DNA from: Nemertoderma westbladi | Taxonomy: Eukaryota; Xenacoelomorpha; Nemertodermatida; Nemertodermatidae | Assembly: GCA_032718475.1 (NCBI GenBank) | Contig: JAUCBJ010007476.1 | Location: 20,093-84,092, forward strand | DNA length: 64,000 nt | Reading direction: 5' to 3' | Shown here: positions 17,321-27,268 of the stretch, one piece after another | Layout: each line of letters begins with the position of its first letter | Numbering within the stretch: the stretch's first letter is position 1 | Notes under the pieces: generated by a model | What the model was told of the DNA's origin: nothing | Databases searched by the model: none | What the model saw: the letters and a program-made list of their open reading frames with translations, nothing else | Position numbers and translations under genes: made by a program

Positions 17321-18407
17321 ATAGTGTGTGATGTTTTGTAGTATTCAGTAAAGTCAAGTTGTAGTTGTTTAGTACTTTGGTATAGTCCTTGGAGTCCTCT
17401 TTGTCTAATAAATCAAAGTTAGTGTCACCCATTATTAATGTTTCAGTGTTGCCGTTATTTAATGCGTGTTCGATTTCCTCGCTAATGTCAATTAAAAACT
17501 GATGCTTACTAGTTCGTGGCGGTCTGTAAACTATACCTAATGTTACCTTTGAGTTTATTTCTAGCCAGAGTGAGTCGTAATTGCTGTGTTTATTTTTATT
17601 CGTTAGATCTGGTAATTGTTTATGAGGCATTGTGCTCGGAATATACAGTGCAACACCCCCTCCCTTCCTCCGTTTCCTATCTGCCCTGTATAGTGTGAAA
17701 CCCGGTAGACCTACTGACCGTGAACTGTGGTGTTTTTTTAGCCATGTTTCTGAGACACCTACAATCGTGTTAGAAGTATCTAACCCCCGTAGAACATCAT
17801 GTAAACCGTCGTAATTTTTAACTAGACTACTATTGTTTATGTGTAAATACTTTGTACCGTCACAGTGCTGTTTGTCTTTTAGATATACTCGTATATCACT
17901 CAGTTTAATATCAGGGCCCGGATTGAGTTGCACATCATTTGATTGTATAATAATAATATATATAATAAGAGCCAGCTGTATTCGTTGCAATATAATGAAT
18001 GGAATTACTCGGAACTGTTTGCAGTATAGTAAATAGTATAAAATAAGTAACAGCCGTTTTGACTTTATTTTTAGAGGAGCAAATAATTGTTTATGTGTTG
18101 TTATAGTCTTGTACTTTCGCAATATGTATCTGCAGAGTTCCACATACCACCATAAATTGGTGGCAAGTAAGATAAGACCCAGTGTATGAATACTGTGGCG
18201 TCGTATTGTATTTAGTCGTATGGTTATTGTTAGTATAATAGATATGTTAGTTATTGTAAGTAACGAAATTAGTGGTACATCCCAGTAGTTTGAACTGTAT
18301 CTATCGTGTACTAATGCAGTTGATGTCATTATTAAGTACAGTGTACCAATTGTTAGTCTAAAGGAAAGTAGTCGGTCAGTATATTTACGTCTAGTTTGTC
18401 TACGCAT
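17235..18407 (-). CDS. LINE B ORF2 N-terminus: membrane segments, 2A-like motif, endonuclease
   Basis: 390 residues. Residues about 15-155 form several hydrophobic stretches (for example 45-65, 75-92, 118-128, 136-154), unusual for a LINE ORF2. At 158-165 stands DVQLNPGP, one residue from the 2A consensus D(V/I)ExNPGP; ribosomes skip the last Gly-Pro bond at such sites, separating the upstream and downstream products. From about 210 the exonuclease/endonuclease/phosphatase-type LINE endonuclease follows: VGVSETWL (E220), GGGVALYI, YRPP (294-297) and IMGDTNFDLL. The frame leaves the endonuclease near residue 360, where the expected continuation is in the next frame. So the LINE would make a membrane protein and an endonuclease-RT from one ORF. 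Confidence 0.75.
   Translation of the reverse strand: MRRQTRRKYTDRLLSFRLTIGTLYLIMTSTALVHDRYSSNYWDVPLISLLTITNISIILTITIRLNTIRRHSIHTLGLILLATNLWWYVELCRYILRKYKTITTHKQLFAPLKIKSKRLLLILYYLLYCKQFRVIPFIILQRIQLALIIYIIIIQSNDVQLNPGPDIKLSDIRVYLKDKQHCDGTKYLHINNSSLVKNYDGLHDVLRGLDTSNTIVGVSETWLKKHHSSRSVGLPGFTLYRADRKRRKGGGVALYIPSTMPHKQLPDLTNKNKHSNYDSLWLEINSKVTLGIVYRPPRTSKHQFLIDISEEIEHALNNGNTETLIMGDTNFDLLDKEDSKDYTKVLNNYNLTLLNTTKHHTLWQWQNKGLINRPLHNFQRNYKHKKYNNC
17913..17936 (-). promoter_or_regulatory. 2A-like ribosome-skipping motif DVQLNPGP
   Basis: Codons for D-V-Q-L-N-P-G-P directly after a hydrophobic run (IIYIIIIQSN). 2A-like sites of the form DxExNPGP are known in several APE-type non-LTR retrotransposons. 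The Q replacing E is a deviation, so activity is not certain. Confidence 0.65.
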
Positions 18408-18453
18408 TTTTGTATACCAATATGATTGTCGTGATTGTGAATCTAACTTAAGA

Positions 18454-19035
18454 TTATTGCGATATGATTACATGATTACATGATATTAGGTAGTTTGAAA
18501 AACCGCATATAAGTATTAATAATTTAACAATTTTGATCTGCAACAATTTAGTTTGCCAGTATATATATATAGTAGACAAGCCGCAGAAACATATGTATAT
18601 GTTAATAATGGGAATAGTACCTAGCCATCTTAAAGTAAAATAAATAAAAATATATATGAAATTTTTTGTACACTTTTTAAATAATTTTGTCAGTTGAAGC
18701 GTCAAAGAACACATTGATAGACACAGGGCGTACATTTGTATACAGGTGTTGAGATAGGGCAATAAATGTAGCACTTTAATTAATATTACCAACCCCTGCT
18801 GGAGACGCTTAGCTACTTCTACTGATGAAATTACTGCATATATATTGTTGTTCATGTACTTGTTAGAATAAAATAATAAAATGAACAGACCCCATTGAAA
18901 TACTACATTGTATATTATATTAATATAATTGTCAATACTTCGGGGCTCTGCCAGGTCGTAATGCAGGTGAAAAATGAAACTTATATATACAAAAAGCAGG
19001 AATGCAATCATTGCACCAGTAAAATTCATAACCAT
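18454..19035 (-). CDS. Multi-pass membrane protein ORF of LINE B
   Basis: 193 residues with about five hydrophobic segments (about 8-25, 40-60, 78-100, 125-150, 165-185), little else, and a positive patch (KLFKKCTKN) between segments. No family is recognised. It lies between ORF1 and the ORF2 membrane N-terminus on the same strand, in a frame different from ORF2 and only 46 bp from its start. One possibility is that it and residues 1-155 of the next ORF are one membrane protein split by a frameshift. AT-rich DNA makes hydrophobic ORFs by chance more likely, so caution is needed. Confidence 0.45.
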   Translation of the reverse strand: MVMNFTGAMIAFLLFVYISFIFHLHYDLAEPRSIDNYINIIYNVVFQWGLFILLFYSNKYMNNNIYAVISSVEVAKRLQQGLVILIKVLHLLPYLNTCIQMYALCLSMCSLTLQLTKLFKKCTKNFIYIFIYFTLRWLGTIPIINIYICFCGLSTIYIYWQTKLLQIKIVKLLILICGFSNYLISCNHVIISQ

Positions 19036-19151
19036 ATTTAATTTAAAATATATCAGTCAGTAAAAATCGCTTTGTATATTTATTGCAAGTAATATAACGT
19101 CATAAAATCATAAGGTACGTATATATAATGCATAATTATGGGTCTGTTATA

Positions 19152-20970
19152 TTAGTGAAAGAAACGGCCAACCGCTTGCGCAACAGCCGCAGAAATTGCG
19201 GTAGACATTTGCGAGGCTATATCATTCTGATCAATATTAGACGGTGGCCGATTGTAGCCGCCAATCCCCTGGTTATGGACCCACTGGTTCTGGTTGTACT
19301 GTGGGTTTTGCGAGGCCGATGGCGAGTTGGAAAACGTTGGTTCGCGGTGATTGGTCGGCGGCTGCCGCCTATGGATATTTGAGTACGGCGGTTGTTGGGG
19401 TATGTTGTGGTATCGCGTCCGCTGTGGCGCCAGCGAGGCCGGATGTCCGCTATAGGGTGGCGGGGAAACTCTCGGTACATTAACTGTCGGAGGTTGACGG
19501 CTGCGGCCCACGACTACATCGCTGAACTTATCCCGTGTGTTATTATGGAGAGCCTTAGATATACAACTTGTCATAGTAGCTAGACCCTGATGTGATAGAT
19601 GACGCCCATCTCTAGCACTACTAGGATCGGCATGCTGCATTGCAGCTGCATTTTTAAGAATGCTGTGCCGGCTTGTCAACAAAATTGCACCGCCACAACT
19701 CCCTATCACCCATGACATTTGCTAGATCTCAAGCAAATGATGTACTAAGTACAACGTTGTTATCGGTGGTGTATTCATTCCACGTAGGAATGAAGTGTAT
19801 GTTCTTATCAGTGGTAAACTTCTGGAGTTCCGTATTAAGAAGCATGATTTTCCGAAGCGTAGTAGCATTTGTATTCGGTGGTACTTCTACAATATACAAG
19901 TTAGTAGGAGTGAAGCGCAATAAAATAGTATCTACCATGTTTGCCACATCATCCATAATCGACTCCACGCTGTTCTGTAAATCGTTGGTGCCTAGGCCAA
20001 TGACGACAGACTGTAGATGCTCTACTTCATACTGTTTGATTAAGGGTACCGCCTCTGCGAAAGTCAGTCCAGGATATGTGTGTATCTGGACATTTGTTCC
20101 TATAGTACGCGGATCAGCATACTTATACAACGAACTCCCGATGATTAAAGTGTCCTTGATGTTGTTCCTGTGTTTGGCAGCAAACCTCGAATTATTTTCC
20201 TCAGGTTGGCGATAACTTCCATGTGGTATTCCCTGATCTGTAGTAGGCCTACCGGTAGTAGCCTCTGTAGTAGGCGTACTGGTAGTAGCCTCTGTAGTAG
20301 GCGTACCGGTAGTAGCCTCTGTAGTAGGCCTACCGGTAGTAGCCTCTGTAGTAGTGTTTACCCTCTCACTCTGCCGATCCCGTTCATATTTTTCGTGGTT
20401 ATTGTCGCTTTGTTCTAATTGTCTCACATCCTCATTTACACTGGTATAAGCTTCTCCGCTTGCATTCGAAGTATCACCCAATTCTCCAGTTAACAACGAG
20501 AACTTACTTAGAAGGTTTTCTACTATTCCTTCCAGCACTTTAATCCTATCGCGATCACTTTCCGCTTTTTGTTCATAATCTTGTAGTTTTAGGTAAATCA
20601 TTTGGTTATTGTATAACGGCAATTGTTCTTCATCAGTTTCTCTGTTGAACACAACATCCTGATCCACGTCGTCATGTTGAGTGCCGGTATCTATCCCGCT
20701 ACCAGTACTTCCAAGTGCAGTCCCAAGGTTTTGAGATGACAACGGTAGCGTATCATTGTAGTCGATTTGAGATTTATCATTTGTCGTTTCCAATAGCGTT
20801 TGGTCTTGAGTTCCCGGTGGCGGTGGCGGTGGGCAGGGGTTAATGCCGAGACGTTCGACTCTGGCTACCAGCTCCCCTCTACTGCCTTCTGTGTTCGCGT
20901 TACTCTCGGTTAGGCAATTCCTTAGTTCTGTGACACTCATTCGACAAATTAAATCAATCGCCGACATCAT
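19152..20970 (-). pseudogene. LINE B ORF1: SAP-like domain, coiled coil, Thr-rich repeats, SGNH esterase (split)
   Basis: Minus-strand ORF from 20970. Residues 11-42 resemble a SAP nucleic-acid-binding motif (SVTELRNCLTESN..GSRGELVARVERLG). A Pro run follows, then a coiled coil (about 125-160) and four TTEATTGxP repeats (207-243). Residues 273-413 match an SGNH/GDSL esterase: block I IIGSS (Ser279/280), YPG (299-301), and block III GLGTND (325-330). The stop at 19729-19731 lies in a duplicated target of a 108-bp LINE A tail (19618-19725). After it the sense resumes with DGRH (19599-19610), the block V Asp/His, and a Pro/Gln/Asn-rich tail to 19152. Esterase domains are known in CR1-type ORF1 proteins. 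Confidence 0.75.
19618..19725 (-). mobile_element. LINE A copy 2: 108-bp tail only
   Basis: Matches the last 108 bp of LINE A (from CTACTAGGATCGG to GCTAG). Flanked by ATCTCTAGCA (19608-19617) and ATCTCAAGCA (19726-19735), a 10-bp target duplication with one difference. Confidence 0.85.
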
Positions 20971-21237
20971 AGTTAGTTATACTTTTAGCAATCAAAGTAA
21001 TATTATGTATAATAATTAATTAAAATAAGTTGTTATACTTGCAGCCAGTTTCAGTTTCCAGTAACTGAGGGGGGGTATACCCCCCCCCCCCCCCCCACCC
21101 CCCTTAAGCAGAATCCTTGGCTAATAAACCAATCACACAGTTAGTCCTTTCATTGCCAATACCTATATCAATATCAATACCTATATAGTGTGGTATCATA
21201 ACTCACAACAAGTCTACTACCCTAGATCCCATTACAC
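20971..21237. other. LINE B 5' region and G/C runs
   Basis: Likely LINE B 5' UTR up to about 21060, then GGGGGGGTATACCCC plus a long C run ending CCCCCTTAA (21101-21105). This resembles one end of the G-rich-TIR TTAA element seen at 53536-55141, but no matching other end was found. No gene seen. Confidence 0.35.
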
Positions 21238-22200
21238 TTGATGATGTTGATAATCTCGCGAAAGTCATTGGGGATGGGGATAGGGAGTTGTGACAGCGCA
21301 GTTTTAGTGATAAGCCGACATAGGTCTCTTAATGCACACTGCATTAGCGAACATGCCAATTGTGGTTTGCATGGTGGTGGTAAAAATATTTTTGATATAT
21401 TTTTTGATATTTTGATATGTTATAGTAAATATAGTAGTAGTAGTTGTAGTAGCAGTTGTAGTAGCAGTTGTAGTAGCTGCATGAGAGTTGTAGTATAATG
21501 CAGTGTTGTGACACTTCCGCAAAGTCTATCATTCTGTTAATACTCAATATGTATATTTGAAGCTAATACTTATTATATTGAATATTTGAATAAAATATTT
21601 TCAAATTTTTAGTGGATTCATCACTTATTCATCATTATATATTTTTTTTTTAACTAATATATAATTATGTTAAGGGGGAAGGGGGGGGCACCCCCCCCCC
21701 CCCCCCCCCACCTACGGTTTTTTTTATTTTGTACATGTCTTCAATGTGGTTGAAAAGTGCATAGAAAACGATATACCATCGAAAAGAAACTCATCAAAAG
21801 TGTACTCGATTTTTCGCGCCTCCGTAGGCAAACATACAAATACACTTCCTCAGTACCTCCTGATTTTTAATAACGAATAATTATAATATAATTTTTCCCC
21901 CTTTCCTTATTCAGTCGTAATATTTATCTCAAAATATTCGACGCAATATTCATCCCGAAAATAGTCATCAAAATATTCTTCTCAGAATATTATCCCATAT
22001 CTCACATTACGATTTATTGCCCCAACCCAGACATTCTTAGTCGTGGCGGGCGTGTCGAGCCTTACCTGTTCCGCCCAATACACTCCATCCAATGCACTAT
22101 CCAGGGTTCATTGTTATGCAATACACTCCTTCCCTTACATCGGCCCCCAGTACACAGCTTATGGCCGCCATCCTATAGCAGTAGGAAGTGATTGACAAGT
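21238..22200. other. Non-coding with microsatellite and G/C runs
   Basis: GTAGTAGTAGTTGTAGTAGCAG repeats at 21431-21492, a G run then a C run at 21674-21709 preceded by TTAAGGGGG. No gene is supported. Probably intron or intergenic sequence of the plus-strand host gene. Confidence 0.5.
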
Positions 22201-23816
22201 CACCTTCAAAACTCCATCCAGGCACTAGGCGCTTGGTCTATATTATTGAGTAATTATATCGAATATTGTTCGAACGTGCACCAATATTAATTGGTCTATT
22301 ATATTGGGTAATTATATTTAACATTGTTTGAACGTAAAGTCTCCGCCCAGAAAGTCCAACCGCGCGCAGGTGATAATTAGGGGTCAACACCATAATGACC
22401 CCACAGCAGGCCATAAATTTGGGCGCATCGGGACTTAAACTTGAACAGTTTTCACTCTGCCTCAGGCATAACTGTTGAGCCCTGCTCCTCAGTACAGCAG
22501 AGGTCCCTGGCCTAGAAGTCAGCTCTGTTCCGAGTTGGGGCCGCCTTTGTTGCTGGATCGGACATGCGAAAGCTTTGTGGTCGCCAGTAACGTAAGACGG
22601 TTCCGCCGTTGGTCTGAGCACATTGGCTAGACAAGCCTGGAGCGCTTGTGTGCTCGCTATTGCCTACCAGGCAAAAGGCGTCTCCACCGGCTCGGCTCTC
22701 CTGCCCACGGTAGTGCTGGTGCACTGTCCGCAGGCTATATGTTTATTTGTGGTTCGCCCAAATAAACCTCTATGGTCTGAGAACAAATTGCAGCTAACCT
22801 TTTAAGTCCAATCGGTACCACCCCTGTTTGGACTCAGACGGTAACCTGGTGTTCTGCACTGCACTATCGCCAAGTTCCAATAGCGTGAAGCTGCACCAAG
22901 TTTATTACGACGTTCTACAGCTTTTAGACGTTCTACGACTTTTATTAGCCCATGACTTTTTCATGATTTATTATGACGTTTTTCAAAACAATTGATTTTT
23001 ATTAGATTTTTTCCCTTTATTTGTATATTTTTTCCGGTGTATTTTTAGCAAAACAAATCCGGCTAAAAATACGGTATATTTTCTCTGCCTTTTGGATTAT
23101 TTAGAGGCTATACTTTGGATTCTAACAGACCCAAAGCACCCCTCACCCTCACCCGGTTTCTATCTTTTTCCTCAACCCAGAGGTTTTTCTACAGTGTTAC
23201 AGTAAGCTATTTCATTTATTTAGAAGCAATAAACAGCATTATTTGGGAAGAATAGGAAATCACTGCGTTTTTGTACTATATTGAAAAGTTGTGGATTTCC
23301 GTAAATAACAAGTCATTGAAGGACCGTGTTCAAGTGGAAATATTTTATGTTAGCCAGAAAACCAAAACACTAAGCGAAAGTAGAGCACTACCTGGAACTT
23401 TTTTGAGATTCAAAGCCGTTTTAGAAGCTTATCGTGCCAAGGAGCACGAGAAATCCATTACAAAAAGTACAGTAGCCGGCGTCAGATTTTAAAAATTTCA
23501 CTAAAATCACTACTCCACCGTCATTTTAAATTTTTATTTTTCGATACTACATTTTTTGGAACAATCATGTTTATTTTCATGATATTTTTCACGCACTTTT
23601 TTATTTTCGTTTTCTATCGCTTTCTTTTTCGGAGAAAGCTTCTTCTGTAAACTGTGAGTCCTGTACACGTTTCCAATGAATTAAAAATATTTAACAATAT
23701 TAATTATATGTCTACTTAGTATTATTAATTAGAAAAATCTTTGTTAATCTATTAACTGCTTTATAACAGGCTTTTAAGAAATAATAATTAGAATATCTCG
23801 CTATCCACAATTTCAG
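22201..23816. other. Non-coding, no gene recognised
   Basis: Two similar about 60-bp blocks near 22228-22275 and 22292-22340 (GGTCTAT..ATATTG.GTAATTATAT...ATTGTT.GAACGT). Short ORFs such as 23271-23492 show no family and no splice support. The rest is AT-rich. Confidence 0.4.
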
Positions 23817-23911
23817 GGGCGTCAATTATACGGGACAATCACCTGTTTTATTCAAACCTGGATACTATGGGACTGACTTGGAAATCAACTTTAGATCAAT
23901 ATATATTGTTG
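23817..23911 (+). other. Possible small exon (low confidence)
   Basis: Acceptor-like ATTTCAG precedes 23817 and donor-like GTGAGG follows 23911. The 95-bp stretch reads open as GVNYTGQSPVLFKPG and YYGTDLEINFRSIYIV. No domain is assigned; phases would be 2 and 1. It lies upstream of the FN2/CUB exons on the same strand and could belong to that gene or be chance. Confidence 0.2.
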
Positions 23912-24239
23912 GTGAGGAAGAACCAACACCTTCACGTTAGTGATAGTTTAGACTTCGCCGACTGTAATTATTGTGAGGCGAGTCAGAACTGCGAGCCATA
24001 TGCGAACTGTTGTAATTATACTATGGCCATTTTCAAAAAGTCTATGATTTTTATGTGGTCGAAAAAGCTGTACCCAAAAACTTAAATTTTTATCAAAAAA
24101 CATCTAAATTTTGTAGTCGGACATTTTAATCGTTTTGAACAATAAATATCAGTCTTTAGAGCATTTCACCAAATGTCCGCCTGTCTGTTTGTCCGTTTTA
24201 AGGTATCTTAAGAACGGCTGGACCGATTCCACAAGTTTT
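23912..24239. other. Non-coding
   Basis: AT-rich; nothing recognised. Confidence 0.4.
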
Positions 24240-24816
24240 TGTTTGAGTCACCATGGGGCCACTAGTGATAAAATACGTTCATTAAATATGCAACTGAGTC
24301 ATCATATGGCCATTGGACATATGACTCAGGGTTTAGACAAAATCCATACGAATAGTAGGTTTTCAACTTAAAACCAGCCCGATCCGAGGTAAAATTATAT
24401 TGATTACTGCCTCGTACAGTTTCATCATCATCAATAATTGAGTATCGAGTATCAATAATGTAAAGAGTGATCAATAATCGAGTTTTGAAGTAAATTTCCA
24501 TAGTCAAATGCTTTCGATTTCACTCGATTCAGGGCAGTTTGTTACCCCTTATTCAATTGTTTCTAGCCTAACAACTTTTTTCTCGCATAAACCCTATTCC
24601 AACGGTTATTTTTGTGGTAACGGGTATTGATGATGATGAGAATGTGCGCGGTATTACTCAATTTATTTTTTACCTCAGAACTGGCTGGTTTTCATTTGAA
24701 AACCTGCTATTCATATGGGTTTTGTCTAAACCCTGAGTCATAGCAACCTGTTGCTATAGCAACTGAGAATAAACAATGAACCTTTATGTATCACTAGTGG
24801 CCCCATATAGACTCAA
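24240..24816. repeat. Foldback (long inverted repeat) element
   Basis: TTGAGTC..TGGGGCCACTAGTGATA at about 24243-24270 is inverted at about 24789-24815. GACTCAGGGTTTAGACAAAA and the following 38 bases (24324-24382) are inverted with several mismatches at 24687-24744. The arms are imperfect and the centre (24400-24670) is unrelated. No terminal target duplication was identified. Probably a MITE or foldback element. Confidence 0.7.
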
Positions 24817-25164
24817 TACCTTTTCAACATTAGTGCCTACTTGTGGGGACTGATAACTAAAATTCCACGGGACGGGGGATTCAAATTGTGACTGCCGATC
24901 CAAAAGAATGGAGTTCACTCTACCATATCTGCCTGAATAATCGTGAATAAATTGTATGGTTTTAGTTGCTATAATGCTAGTTGTGGTGTCATTGCCTTCA
25001 GATTGGCGGGTTGAGAGTTCCAGGCCAAGGTCATAGAGGGAAAGACAAACAAAATTATTTGGGTTGCAAAGGGCATATCAATGACCATCACAATTAAGAG
25101 GAGGTAGATGTGAACTTAAATATTATGGGGGGCAAGGTTGTGATAGATTTTAGTGAAGGTAACT
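24817..25164. other. Non-coding
   Basis: No gene recognised; may include the 3' end of the LINE fragment that follows. Confidence 0.4.
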
Positions 25165-26340
25165 AAAGAATTATTAAACCGTCTTGTGGACAATGGTTGG
25201 ATTGAACATTCGTCATATAATTTTGTATGCCTCTTGGCGCCCCGGTCGCAATACGTAGGACCTGTAGCTCTATGTCGTCAAGGGAATCGGACTGTTCAGA
25301 AGTGAAATGGTACCATACCACATTGCCATATTCTGGGATAGGGCGTATGTAAGATTTATATTTTGAGAGGGTTGCATTACGGGCAAGGGAGTGCTTCAGA
25401 ATTTTAAGTGTTGAGAGGTGTGGTGCAATTTTCTCGAGTATAGTTGAAATGTTGTCAGACCAGGTCAGAGATGAGTTTAAAACAACTCCAAAGTGTCTGT
25501 GGAAATGAATATCAGATAGTTGGTCACATAAAGCCATAAAGTACAAATTGTGTTTGAGGTGGGAATTTGTGCCTGGAATTGTCATGGTGTGTGTCTTGTC
25601 TGGGTTGAAATTTACTAACCATCCTCTAACTCTACTAACATCCACTAACCATACTAACCATCCATTTATGACAACCATTTAAGTTTGTGTTCGTAAAGTG
25701 GACCGAGATAACTGGGTGTAAGATGCGATCAAAGAGAGTTGTTTCATCTGCCAAAATAGAAACATTTGCAGAAAGCACATTAACTAGATGATTAAAAAAA
25801 ACGAGGAAGAGTAGAGGACCAAGGATGCTGCCTTGCGGCACTGCAGCGCTGCCTGATCGTCTGCCATGTAGATTCTACCCTTTCAATTACGACACGAATA
25901 AATCTATCAGCCAGATAGTTCTGAAGCTAGAGTAGGAGATTGCCTCCAATTCCCTTTTGTTGGAGCTTATATATAAGCCCATGGTGCCAGACACGGTCGA
26001 AGGCTTTTGAAATATCACAAAAGATTACATGAACTCCATCGCCCCCATCCCATATTTGGCACTAAGTAAGGTATAGGTGAAGAAACTGGAAAACACAGGA
26101 GTCACCACTTGTAAACCTGGGTTGGCATTTTGACAATTTGGGACATAAAGTACTGGTCTGTAGTTGGGGACTAGATATGGTTCGTTCTTTTTAAAGATAG
26201 GCACAATGTTTGCCAGTTTCCAACATGATGGGAAGATCGAGAGAATTATTGGTATGTATTGCAGCTAGAAACTTAATAATGTTATTTCCGATTCCATCAG
26301 TGCCTTGCTTGGGTCATTAATTTCCTCGGCAAGATCTTCA
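25165..26340 (-). pseudogene. Decayed CR1/L2-type LINE reverse transcriptase
   Basis: Minus-strand RT motifs in several frames, in order: an ANIVPIFKK...NYRPV-like stretch (about 26330-26150), motif A DISKAFDRVWHHGLIYKL (about 26015-25960), motif B MPQGSILGPLLFLVFFN (25841 down), a degenerate motif C ILADETTLF, and thumb/C-terminal sequence FGVVLNSSLTWSDNI with IRPIPEYGNVVW (25678-25163). The catalytic second Asp is replaced (ADE). No ends or tail identified. Distinct from LINE A, B and C. Confidence 0.8.
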
Positions 26341-27079
26341 GCTATGTGATGACATCAATCACCCACATTAATTAAAATGATAAATCGAACTTTTGCAGTT
26401 TCATCACTAACTCGTTTTCAAGAATAAAACCGATGAAATCCAATGATCGATTGTTAATATGATTAGTAATGATACTGTACGGACTTAGATCACTTTGACT
26501 TTCCTGACCATATAGGCTTCATGATTGGGAGGACGCCGACCATTTTGCAGTTCTCCAGTCTGCCTTTAAGGTGCGAAATGTCTGAAAGAGTTTAGCTGAG
26601 CTGCATAGAATAGGCTGCGAGTCTGCAATACTCCAGAATGTCATGAAGGGGAAAAATATCTGAAAGTAAAATCCTTCTACAATTTTGTTGTTTATAATGA
26701 TTTTTATCGTGGCAGATGACTACCACACCTAAGGTGTTTGGGGAGGACGCTGACCAGTCTGGAGAATTCGCCAGCCTGCAGCTAGGGGGTAAAATGGCTG
26801 ACAGTTTAAACCTTCTGCCATTTTATTATTTGTAACACTTTTGAGGTGATACTACTGTACAACATAGCCTAATTTATGGTGTACCGTATGTACATCATAC
26901 CTGACAACTAAAGTGGAATCAGTTTGTTTGTTTGAGAGAATGCTCACTTATGTGATGTTTTCTAAGTTAATTAATTAATTAATTTTGTTTGATATAGTGA
27001 AGAAGTTTCTGAACTAGAAAGCCGAGGTCAAAGGCCATAGGCTTTCTATTAACTCTATAAATATTGGTTATCTTTGCAG
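26341..27079. other. Non-coding intron sequence
   Basis: Two loosely similar blocks (26525-26700 and 26735-26850, both with GGGAGGACGC.GACCA) suggest an old tandem duplication. Ends in the acceptor TCTTTGCAG of the FN2 exon. Confidence 0.4.
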
Positions 27080-27268
27080 CAATGGCATGCCGAACAACAT
27101 CTGGTGCGAGACCATATCGGAACTGTCAGTTCCCATTCATCTACGAAGAAACCGAGTACACATATTGTCCGATGTTCGATAGAGAATCGAACTGGTGCGC
27201 CACTGAAGTCAGTGAGGATAGGACCTATGTTCCTGGGAACTGGGGCTACTGCACACCTGATTGTAATG
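27080..27268 (+). CDS. Exon: fibronectin type II (FN2) domain
   Basis: A 189-bp exon bounded by TCTTTGCAG and GTAAAG, both phase 1, the classic arrangement of a shufflable module. It encodes one FN2 domain: the family's CQFPFIYEETEYTYC start, the middle SNWCATE, and the closing WGYCTPDC, with four Cys (plus one extra near the N-terminus, ACRTT) in FN2 spacing and the aromatic residues of the collagen-binding fold. FN2 modules are extracellular and disulphide-bonded. With the CUB exons downstream this indicates a secreted or cell-surface multidomain protein. The remainder of the gene on the 5' side is not recognised in this window. Confidence 0.87.

Larger units (their letters stand above)
14527..21060 (-). 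mobile_element. LINE B: CR1-like, with esterase ORF1, membrane segment, 2A-like site, endonuclease and RT
   Basis: Minus-strand order: ORF1 (20970 to 19152), membrane ORF (19035-18454), ORF2 with membrane N-terminus, 2A-like motif and endonuclease (18407-16490), tandem array (16013-16490), RT (15821-14527). All parts face the same way with only short gaps, which is why they are grouped. Several frameshifts and the array make this copy inactive. Boundaries are approximate. Confidence 0.7.

Noticed and set aside
20170-20418. Plus-strand ORF with GSSLCSRRT repeats
   Set aside because: Shadow of the TTEATT repeats of LINE B ORF1 on the minus strand.
21061-21105. Left or right end of a complete TTAA element near 21.1 kb
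   Set aside because: Only one end (CCCCCTTAA) is convincing; the possible start at 21668 faces the wrong way, so no full element could be defined.
21304-21547. Minus-strand Thr/Tyr-rich ORFs
   Set aside because: Translation of a GTAGTAG microsatellite.
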